A stretch of DNA of 14,263 nucleotides from Gammaproteobacteria bacterium (GTDB lineage: Bacteria; Pseudomonadota; Gammaproteobacteria; PS1; Pseudothioglobaceae): the NCBI GenBank assembly GCA_028599035.1, contig JAQRMT010000030.1, forward strand, positions 1 through 14,263, given 5' to 3'. The translations under genes and the position numbers were made by a program. Below the pieces are notes generated by a model. The model did no database searches, was not told the DNA's origin, and saw only the letters and a list, made by a program, of their open reading frames with translations. Each line of letters opens with the position of its first letter. Position 1 is the stretch's first letter. This document shows positions 7,154-13,023 of the stretch, in pieces.

Positions 7154-9190
7154 ATGAATACACAAGATTTTTTATTAGAATTAGGTACAGAAGAGCTACC
7201 ACCTAAGTTGTTAAAGCAATTGTCAAATGCGTTATCTGATAATTTGACCAAGCAACTTACTGAGTTAAATTTGTCTTTTAACAGAACCGAGGTTTTTGCA
7301 ACCCCAAGACGCTTGGCGGTTTTAGTGCGTGATTTACAATTGCAACAAGACGACCAGATTATTGAGCGTAAAGGTCCAGCAGTGAATGCTCCTGAACAGG
7401 CAATAACAGGGTTTGCAAAATCTTGCGGTGTGAATATAAGTGCTTTGGAGAAAAAAGCATTTGGCAAAGCGGATTATTTCTTTTTTAGTCAAGAGCAAAA
7501 AGGCTTAAAAACGCAAGATTTACTGGCAGAAGTGGTAGAGGTTGCGATTAAACAAATACCTATTACCCGAGCAATGCGCTGGGGTGACTTGAGTTTTAAC
7601 TTCGTACGCCCAACGCATTGGTTGATAATGATGCTTGGTAGCGATGTCGTAAAGGCAAATATTATGGGGCTTGACAGTGGTAACACTACCCGAGGCTTGC
7701 GTTTTACAGGTGAGCAGGAATTCAGCATTAGCCATGCCCAGGATTACCAAAAAACTTTACTCAATAAAGCACAAATTGAAGTGGATTTTGAGGTGCGTAA
7801 ACAAATCATTCGCCAGCAAGTCATACAAGAAGCCAACAAGAAAGGTGCCACCGCTGTTATTGACGAATCCTTGTTAGACGAGGTGTGTGCTTTGGTTGAA
7901 TATCCTTGTGCGTTCTCTGGCATGTTTGATAAAAGATTTTTACAGGTGCCAGAAGAAGCGTTGATTTCGGCAATGAAATCGCACCAAAAATATTTCCACA
8001 TGGTGGACGATAGTGCTAAATTATTGCCGGCTTTTATCTCTGTGGCAAATATTGAATCCAGTGATTTATCCGTGATTATTGATGGCAATGAGCGTGTGAT
8101 TCGCCCTCGATTAACCGATTCAGAGTTCTTTTGGGAGCAAGATAAAGCCACTTCTTTAGTCTCCAGGCTTGCAAAATTAGACAATGTCTTGTTTATGAAA
8201 TCGCTCGGCTCAATGGGTGATAAAGCCAAGCGCATTGAATCACTTGCTACTTATATTGCAGGTGTTATTGGTGCAAATGAAGTGCATAGTGCCCGTGCAG
8301 GGCTATTGGCAAAAACAGATTTAATCACCGATATGGTGGGCGAGTTTGCTGATTTACAAGGGGTAATGGGTGGTTATTACGCCAAAAATGATGGCGAAGA
8401 TTTAGCGGTGGCAACTGCAATTAGCGAGCATTATCACCCAAGATTTGCAGGCGACACATTGCCCTCTACAAAGGAAGGCTTGTGTGTCGCTATTGCTGAT
8501 AAATTAGATACTATTACTGGTATTTACGGTATTGGACAAGGCCCAACAGGCTCAAAAGACCCTTATGCTTTAAGAAGAATGGCACTGGGGCTATTAAGAA
8601 TGATGGTAGAAGGTAAACTCAAACTTGATTTAAAGGCGCTAATTAAACACTCGTTTGAGTTGCACAATTCTGAGGTTGATATTGACAGCGCAGATGATAT
8701 TTATAAGTTTATGATGGATCGTTTGCGTGCTTATTATAAGGATAAAAAAGTCAGCGGTAAGGCTTTTGAGGCAGTATTGGCAGTGCGTCCTGAGTCGCCT
8801 TATGACTTTCATCTTCGTGTTGAAGCGCTCAACAATTTCACCCAAGATAAGGCTTCAGAGAGTTTGATTGAGGCCAATAAGCGTATTGCTAATATTTTAA
8901 AAGACCAGAGCAATCTTTCTGTTGAAGTTGATAGTTCAGTATTACTCGAAGATGCTGAAAAAGCACTATATAAAGCAACCGATGCAATAGCGAAACGCCT
9001 GACCTCATCAACGGATTACACCAGTAATATGCACGAGTTGATGACGCTTAAAGATACGATTGATACCTTCTTTGATGAGGTTATGGTCAATACAGATGAC
9101 AGTCATTTAAAGCAAGCTCGTTTGAATCTTATTAACTGGGTACGCTCATTATTTTTATCGGTGGCTGATGTATCGTATTTAAGTTCGTGA
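7154..9190 (+). CDS. glyS: Glycyl-tRNA synthetase beta subunit
   Basis: GlyS is the tRNA-binding and HD-type beta subunit of the alpha2beta2 bacterial glycyl-tRNA synthetase. It acts with GlyQ to charge tRNA(Gly). The 678-residue protein is near the usual 690. It begins with the family signature FLLELGTEELPP (6-17) and includes ATPRRLAV, RPTHWLIMMLG and SAMKSHQKYF. The GSKDPYALRRMALG block has P470 in its DPYALRR. It ends in the DALR-like anticodon-binding helices. Unusually, glyQ is not immediately upstream; minC is, 1 bp away. The stop overlaps the GTG start of dtd by 4 bp, pairing glycine charging with a D-aminoacyl-tRNA/Gly-tRNA(Ala) proofreader. Confidence 0.97.
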   Translation: MNTQDFLLELGTEELPPKLLKQLSNALSDNLTKQLTELNLSFNRTEVFATPRRLAVLVRDLQLQQDDQIIERKGPAVNAPEQAITGFAKSCGVNISALEKKAFGKADYFFFSQEQKGLKTQDLLAEVVEVAIKQIPITRAMRWGDLSFNFVRPTHWLIMMLGSDVVKANIMGLDSGNTTRGLRFTGEQEFSISHAQDYQKTLLNKAQIEVDFEVRKQIIRQQVIQEANKKGATAVIDESLLDEVCALVEYPCAFSGMFDKRFLQVPEEALISAMKSHQKYFHMVDDSAKLLPAFISVANIESSDLSVIIDGNERVIRPRLTDSEFFWEQDKATSLVSRLAKLDNVLFMKSLGSMGDKAKRIESLATYIAGVIGANEVHSARAGLLAKTDLITDMVGEFADLQGVMGGYYAKNDGEDLAVATAISEHYHPRFAGDTLPSTKEGLCVAIADKLDTITGIYGIGQGPTGSKDPYALRRMALGLLRMMVEGKLKLDLKALIKHSFELHNSEVDIDSADDIYKFMMDRLRAYYKDKKVSGKAFEAVLAVRPESPYDFHLRVEALNNFTQDKASESLIEANKRIANILKDQSNLSVEVDSSVLLEDAEKALYKATDAIAKRLTSSTDYTSNMHELMTLKDTIDTFFDEVMVNTDDSHLKQARLNLINWVRSLFLSVADVSYLSS

Positions 9191-9624
9191 AAGCCTTAAT
9201 TCAGCGTGTTTCCAATGCTAAAGTTGAAATTGAGGGAAAAACAACAGGTGAAATTAATCAAGGAATTTTGGTTTTTTTAGGTATTGAGAAGGCAGACGAA
9301 AAACCCCAAGTCGATAAAATGATTAAAAAATTATTGTCTTATCGAGTGTTTTATGACAGTCAAGAAAAAATGAATTTATCGCTTGCTGATATTAACGGTG
9401 GGATGCTTGTGGTCTCTCAATTTACGCTGGTAGCTGATACTAAGTCAGGCACCCGCGCTGGTTTTTCAAGCGCTAAACCACCCGCACCCGCCAAAGATTT
9501 ATACGATTATTTTTTAACGCAAATTAAGCAGGCGCATTCGCCAATTGCCAGTGGCGTTTTTGGTGCCGATATGCAGGTGTCGCTGACTAATGATGGTCCT
9601 GTTACTTTCTTGTTGGAGTGTTGA
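9187..9624 (+). CDS. dtd: D-aminoacyl-tRNA deacylase
   Basis: Dtd hydrolyses D-amino acids from tRNA and also removes mischarged glycine, a quality-control step after aminoacylation. The 145-residue protein is family length. It has MKALIQRVSNAKVEIEG at the N-terminus, the active-site SQFTLVAD block (S77-T80) and the NDGPVTF cis-proline motif (G137-P138) that excludes L-amino acids. The start is GTG at 9187, within a GTGA overlap with glyS, and is supported by the exact fit of the N-terminus to the family. Co-expression with glyS is consistent with coupled charging and proofreading. Confidence 0.96.
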   Translation: MKALIQRVSNAKVEIEGKTTGEINQGILVFLGIEKADEKPQVDKMIKKLLSYRVFYDSQEKMNLSLADINGGMLVVSQFTLVADTKSGTRAGFSSAKPPAPAKDLYDYFLTQIKQAHSPIASGVFGADMQVSLTNDGPVTFLLEC

Positions 9625-9629
9625 GTTAA

Positions 9630-10040
9630 ATGTTAGATTTTATTAACAGTTTGCTCGCTGAATACGAAGAGTTGCTAGTAACAGTGAGTATTGTTTCGGC
9701 TGTTATTTTTGTTATCAGTCTTGCGTTAATGCCATGGTTGTTAGGCAAGATTCCTGTTGATTATTTTGTGCAAAACAATCAGCGCAGAACTGAAATTAAA
9801 GACTTTGGCAGTTTGCTGATTGTTATTGTTAAAACGAGTATCGGCTTGGTGTTATTGTTGGCTGGTATTATTATGTTGGTTACCCCAGGCCAAGGCGTTA
9901 TCTCAATTTTATTAGGTTTATTTTTAATGGAATTTCCAGGTAAGCGTAAGTTAGAAATTAAGTTTATTAACCATGAATCAACTTTTAAAACACTTAATTG
10001 GTTGCGCTCTAAAGTCAATCACCCTCCCTTTAATCGATAA
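9630..10040 (+). CDS. PGPGW-type small integral membrane protein
   Basis: This is a 136-residue predicted inner-membrane protein of unknown function. One membrane helix is at about 15-38. A hydrophobic pair covers about 60-100 (SLLIVIVKTSIGLVLLLAGIIMLV, then ISILLGLFLM) and is joined by T85-P86-G87-Q88-G89. This turn, followed by a second helix and a basic FPGKRKLE, matches the PGPGW/TPGPG putative transmembrane family, with Q in place of the second proline. The tail is soluble and basic. It follows dtd by 5 bp and precedes the ArsC-family gene by 8 bp. No mechanistic role can be given. Confidence 0.7.
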   Translation: MLDFINSLLAEYEELLVTVSIVSAVIFVISLALMPWLLGKIPVDYFVQNNQRRTEIKDFGSLLIVIVKTSIGLVLLLAGIIMLVTPGQGVISILLGLFLMEFPGKRKLEIKFINHESTFKTLNWLRSKVNHPPFNR

Positions 10041-10048
10041 AAATTCTT

Positions 10049-10378
10049 ATGATAAAAATGTATGGCATCAAAAACTGCGACACCATTAAAAAGGCGCAAA
10101 AATTTCTAACAGCGCAAGGCGTTGAGTTTGAATTTATTGATTTTCGTCAAACCCCAATCAGCGAGCAAACTTTGAAAGGTTTTGTTGATGGTGTGGGTTG
10201 GGACAAATTGATTAACAAACGCTCAACGACTTATCGAAATCTAAACGACAACGAAAAACAAAATATCTCGTTAGCGTTGACATTAAAAAACCCAACGCTT
10301 ATCAAACGCCCTGTTTTGGTAACAGGGAGTGACATTAAAATTGGGTTTAGTGAAAAACTTTATCAGAATTTGATTTAG
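10049..10378 (+). CDS. ArsC/Spx-family protein, YffB-like
   Basis: This 109-residue thioredoxin-fold protein has the N-terminal YGIKNCDTIKKA motif with the single cysteine C10, W51 in VGWDKL, and IKRPVLV around R87. All of these match the E. coli YffB branch of the ArsC family. True arsenate reductases share the cysteine and arginine, but this branch is usually described as glutathione-dependent or of unknown substrate, so arsenate reduction is not claimed. An internal Met at residue 4 is possible as a start; the first ATG fits relatives better. It ends the eleven-gene run, and its TAG stop overlaps the thioredoxin stop on the other strand. Confidence 0.88.
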   Translation: MIKMYGIKNCDTIKKAQKFLTAQGVEFEFIDFRQTPISEQTLKGFVDGVGWDKLINKRSTTYRNLNDNEKQNISLALTLKNPTLIKRPVLVTGSDIKIGFSEKLYQNLI

Positions 10379-10743
10379 TCACCTGCTTTTTCTTTGGCAA
10401 CCTCTTCACGCACTTTGTCCATGTCTAATTCTTGTGCTTTTTTGATAACCGCCTCTAAATTAGCGCCTGACATTGCCCCTGGTTGAGAGAAAATAGCAAT
10501 CTGCTCTCTGAAAATCATTAAAGTTGGGATGGAACGAATTTGAAAATTACCCGCTAATTCTTGCTCGTCTTCTGTGTTGATTTTCGCAAAAACAATCTTA
10601 TCAAATTTTTCAGAAACTTCGTCGTAAGTAGGTGAAAACTGCTTGCAAGGACCACACCACGGTGCCCAAAAATCTAGGATAACAATGTCATTTTTTTGAA
10701 TTGTGTCGTCAAAATTATCTTTGTTGAGTTCTAATACTGCCAT
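10375..10743 (-). CDS. Thioredoxin-family protein
   Basis: This is a 122-residue cytoplasmic disulfide reductase with no signal peptide. The redox motif WCGPCK has W29 and cysteines C30 and C33 in DFWAPWCGPCKQF. The cis-proline is P73 in IRSIPTLMIF. A charged extra helix (about 104-122, LDMDKVREEVAKEKAGD) makes it longer than E. coli TrxA (109). It may be the housekeeping thioredoxin or a second thioredoxin; the sequence alone does not decide, so no symbol is given. Its 3' end overlaps the convergent YffB-like gene by 4 bp, and it is divergent from ruvC across a 44-bp gap. Confidence 0.92.
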   Translation of the reverse strand: MAVLELNKDNFDDTIQKNDIVILDFWAPWCGPCKQFSPTYDEVSEKFDKIVFAKINTEDEQELAGNFQIRSIPTLMIFREQIAIFSQPGAMSGANLEAVIKKAQELDMDKVREEVAKEKAGD

Positions 10744-10770
10744 GATTTTCTCTGATAAGTAAAAAGTTAT

Positions 10771-10780
10771 ATTATATAAT
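10771..10780. promoter_or_regulatory. Overlapping divergent -10 boxes (thioredoxin / ruvC)
   Basis: The 10-bp sequence ATTATATAAT contains TATAAT on the plus strand (10775-10780) and on the minus strand (10776-10771). The plus box is 7 bp from the ruvC ATG, so transcripts would be nearly leaderless. The minus box is about 28 bp from the thioredoxin ATG. The -35 regions are weak on both sides. Confidence 0.4.
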
Positions 10781-10787
10781 AATTTCT

Positions 10788-11258
10788 ATGAAAATTTTAG
10801 GAATTGACCCCGGTTCGAGAGTAACAGGCTTTGGTTTGATTGAGGTTGAAAAACTCAAGTTTACTTATCTCGCCAGTGGCTGTATCCGTACTAAGGGCGA
10901 ATTAACTGAACGAATTACCATAATTTTTGAAGGTATTAGCCAAATCGTTGAGCAACACCAGCCGGATATTGTGGTCATTGAGCGTGCATTTATGCGACCT
11001 GATCGCCCTAATCCAGACGCTGCCATCAAACTAGGGCATGCACGAGGTGCGATTATTTCTGCAGTTGGTTCTCGTGGTATTGCTATGGTGGAATACAGTC
11101 CTAATCAGATTAAGAAAGCAATTGTTGGCAAGGGGCACGCTGCAAAAGACCGGGTAAGTTATATGGTGTGCGAATCTTTAAAGCTTAATAAAGCACCACA
11201 GGAAGATGCAACAGATGCGTTGGCAGGTGCAATCTGCCATGCTTATCATTGTCTTTAG
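10788..11258 (+). CDS. ruvC: Holliday junction resolvase RuvC
   Basis: RuvC is a dimeric endonuclease of the RNase H-like fold that resolves four-way junctions produced by RuvAB. The 156-residue protein carries the acidic catalytic set: D7 in GIDPGSRVTG, E65 in VVIERAF, and D140 and D143 in QEDATDALAGAI. It lacks the C-terminal tail seen in the 173-residue E. coli protein. A short proline-rich insert (PDRPNP, about 71-76) follows the FM of the active-site helix. There is no clear Shine-Dalgarno before the ATG. Its TAG stop overlaps the convergent transporter stop by 4 bp. ruvA and ruvB are not adjacent. Confidence 0.96.
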   Translation: MKILGIDPGSRVTGFGLIEVEKLKFTYLASGCIRTKGELTERITIIFEGISQIVEQHQPDIVVIERAFMRPDRPNPDAAIKLGHARGAIISAVGSRGIAMVEYSPNQIKKAIVGKGHAAKDRVSYMVCESLKLNKAPQEDATDALAGAICHAYHCL

Positions 11259-12412
11259 CTAAAATAAACCTTAACATCACCAAAAGCGGGCAATGCTTCT
11301 ATGACTTCAGTGAGTTTGTTCAAGATGTCATTATGGCTTGTATTCGCAGACAAGCAACTGAGTGGCAGATAAAAATCTATATGAATTTTTCCATCTAAAT
11401 AGTGTAACTGAATGCGCTCAATTTCTCCATCACATTGATTATTAAACAAGGCTTTATTAAGAATACCCAAAGCCTCGGCGCGTTCAGGTAAGTGCTCACA
11501 AGGTGCTGCCGTTTCGTCGTCTTCGGGGTCGATATGCACGGTAACATCGGCTAACTCCTCCAAACATTCTTTTGCCACGCGCTCAACACTGACACTAATA
11601 ATATGCCCTTCGCTGACACTTAGAAACGGGTCAACTTGTACATGCACATCGGCTGAGATAGCGCTGCCGATTTTACGAGTGCGTAGTGAATGCACATTAT
11701 TAACCCCACTAATCATCCCAATCGCTTGTTTGAGCTGCCCAACTTGTTCTGTATTAATAGAGGTGTCAACCAATTCTTTGGTTGCATTTACCCCTAACTC
11801 CCAAGCAATATAGATAACCATTAAGCCAACCACGATGGCGGCAATACTGTCTAGGTATAAATAACCATTAAGACTGCCCAAGATACCCACAAGCACAACC
11901 ACAGAGGACAGTGCATCTGAGCGATGGTGCCAAGCATTGGCTTTAAGCATGTCCGATTTATAAGTTTTGGCAACTTTGAGTGTATACCAATACAAAGCCT
12001 CTTTAGAAAAAATAGACAATGCAGTAATACTTAAAAGTAGCGTGCTATGTGTGAGCACACTTGGGTCATTCAGGCGCTCAAAAGCATCAAAGATAACACC
12101 AACACCAACAATCGACAGAATAATTGCCAAGCCTAGTGTGGCAACAGTTTCAAAGCGTTTATGTCCGTAAGGGTGTTCTTCGTCGGCCTCTTCGGCAGCG
12201 TGTTTGACAGCGTATAGCACTACGCCATCGGAAAGCAAATCTGAGAATGAGTGAATACCATCGGCAATCAATGCGCCAGAGTTGCCCAATACACCAGCAA
12301 TCACTTTAAAGATAGAAAGCAATAAGTCAACAATTGCACCAATGATGGTAACTTTTTGACCGGCTTTTGTTCGATTGTGTGAATTCAAAGTACTAAAAAT
12401 TATTAATGACAA
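11255..12412 (-). CDS. Cation diffusion facilitator (probable Zn/divalent metal efflux)
   Basis: This is an inner-membrane metal/proton antiporter of the CDF family, 385 residues. It has about six membrane helices within 20-205. Transport-site residues read H54 and D58 (DGIHSFSD) and H162 and D166 (HHRSD). That two-His/two-Asp set is associated with zinc transport in the family, unlike the Asp-rich FieF or Mn types. The loop HPYGHKRFET (80-89) is also conserved. The cytoplasmic domain (about 207-297) is followed by an extra segment of roughly 85 residues with its own beta-alpha pattern (IERIQLHYLDGKIHIDFYLP), longer than FieF at about 300. The start is uncertain: the TTG at 12412 lies only 1 bp from a strong AAGGAG, and no ATG or GTG fits; a TTG at 12388 is an alternative. 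Confidence 0.9.
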   Translation of the reverse strand: MSLIIFSTLNSHNRTKAGQKVTIIGAIVDLLLSIFKVIAGVLGNSGALIADGIHSFSDLLSDGVVLYAVKHAAEEADEEHPYGHKRFETVATLGLAIILSIVGVGVIFDAFERLNDPSVLTHSTLLLSITALSIFSKEALYWYTLKVAKTYKSDMLKANAWHHRSDALSSVVVLVGILGSLNGYLYLDSIAAIVVGLMVIYIAWELGVNATKELVDTSINTEQVGQLKQAIGMISGVNNVHSLRTRKIGSAISADVHVQVDPFLSVSEGHIISVSVERVAKECLEELADVTVHIDPEDDETAAPCEHLPERAEALGILNKALFNNQCDGEIERIQLHYLDGKIHIDFYLPLSCLSANTSHNDILNKLTEVIEALPAFGDVKVYFS

Positions 12413-12450
12413 TCTCCTTATTTTATGTTATTTATCCACAAATAAGCGCA

Positions 12451-12480
12451 TTATTAGAATTGTTATCAATTAAAATGCAA
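12451..12480 (-). promoter_or_regulatory. Candidate promoter with dyad for the CDF transporter
   Basis: Minus-strand TTGCAT (12480-12475) and TAATAA (12456-12451) are separated by 18 bp. The spacer contains the inverted repeat AATTG-TTAT-CAATT (12458-12471). A dyad between -35 and -10 is the position used by MerR-type metal regulators, but the arms are only 5 bp and AT-rich, so this is weak. Confidence 0.25.
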
Positions 12481-12521
12481 CGCATAGGAATATCTAAAGG
12501 TTTGCGCTGTGAAGGAATAAT

Positions 12522-12665
12522 GGGACAGGCTACTTTTTATGCTATAATTTCCATTTTGTTGTAAAAAATAATACCTATTATGTTATGAATACTAAGAAAA
12601 CAGGATGAAATTTATTATATTACCAACAGAAAAAACATATGTATGTAACAAAAGTAGCCTGTCCC
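12522..12665. mobile_element. 144-bp MITE-like element with 16-bp terminal inverted repeats
   Basis: GGGACAGGCTACTTTT at 12522-12537 is repeated perfectly in inverse orientation at 12650-12665 (AAAAGTAGCCTGTCCC). The 112-bp interior is very AT-rich and has no credible gene. Perfect terminal inverted repeats round a short non-coding core are typical of a non-autonomous element mobilised in trans. No target-site duplication is clear beyond a single T on each side. I cannot assign the transposase family. It lies just past the broken 3' end of the intI remnant. Confidence 0.65.
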
Positions 12666-12718
12666 TGAAGTATGCTGAAGTATCCCAGTCAAGTGGGGGA
12701 GCCGTATAGCGTCCCCTT
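12666..12718. repeat. GC-richer scrap with tandem 10-mers and an imperfect hairpin
   Basis: Directly beside the MITE are two near-identical 10-mers, TGAAGTATGC (12666-12675) and TGAAGTATCC (12676-12685). An imperfect stem follows, in which GGGGA (about 12696-12700) pairs with TCCCC (12712-12716). The segment is clearly richer in G+C than its surroundings and ends exactly where similarity to integron integrase stops. It is probably a fragment of another element; its identity is unknown. Confidence 0.45.
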
Positions 12719-12824
12719 ATCTTATTCCTTGCATGTTTGAAAATTTGATAAATCGCTTTGCCCAATCACAATAAGTATTCTCAGTTTTATAAGCATAATA
12801 CATGTGTTGCATTATTTCGCGCAT
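12717..12824 (-). pseudogene. intI: Integron integrase intI, N-terminal fragment
   Basis: A 35-codon minus-strand reading frame (ATG 12824-12822, TAA 12719-12717) opens with MREIMQHM. It continues YYAYKTENTYCDWAKRFI and KFSNMQGIR. This matches the first part of the SAM-like DNA-binding domain of integron integrases. From memory, Vibrio IntI4 reads VREFMQTR then YYAKKTIEAYLHWITRYI then HFHN, so spacing and the Y-Y-A, K-T, Y, W, R-[FY]-I and F positions agree. A full IntI is about 320 residues; the catalytic R-H-R-H-Y tyrosine-recombinase domain is wholly absent and there is no room for it before the transporter gene. Similarity ends at the GC-rich scrap and MITE. Orientation is divergent from the cassettes, as in true integrons. 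An in-frame stop lies just before the ATG. Confidence 0.75.
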
Positions 12825-13023
12825 TTACTGAATAATAGGTTTTTTTATCTGTTATCATTTGTCAAATTAAATTTAAAAGTTAAATCGTGTTTAATTTTTT
12901 ACCTAGATATCAAATATTAGGTAAAAATCTAAATTTTATCTTAAAACAGATGGAATTTGGTTGTTTTTTACAGGATTTATTTTTAATATCGCAATATAAG
13001 GAAATATGTCCTTATAATAATAG
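12825..13023. promoter_or_regulatory. intI-cassette intergenic region (presumed attI and promoters)
   Basis: This is 199 bp of very AT-rich DNA between the intI fragment and the first cassette, the place where attI, the cassette promoter and the intI promoter sit in integrons. It holds two inverted repeats: TTTTTACCTA/TAGGTAAAAA (12896-12905 and 12918-12927) and TATAAGGA/TCCTTATA (12995-13002 and 13009-13016). A plus-strand TATAAT (13013-13018) is a candidate cassette -10 box, with a poor -35 (CGCAAT, 12990-12995). The recombination point is G13023|T13024. The left half has no strong resemblance to known attI sequences, so attI is inferred from position. Confidence 0.45.

Noticed and set aside
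10049..10378. Calling the ArsC-family gene an arsenate reductase.
   Set aside because: The sequence follows the YffB branch, for which arsenate reduction is not established, and no ars genes are nearby.
12605..12709. A 34-codon plus-strand frame beginning MKFIILPTEK across the MITE right end.
   Set aside because: It runs through the terminal inverted repeat into the GC-rich scrap, has poor ribosome-site spacing and resembles no protein.
12896..12927. Intrinsic terminator at the TTTTTACCTA/TAGGTAAAAA hairpin.
   Set aside because: The T-run precedes and the A-run follows the stem on either strand, and the stem is weak; the opposite order is required for termination.
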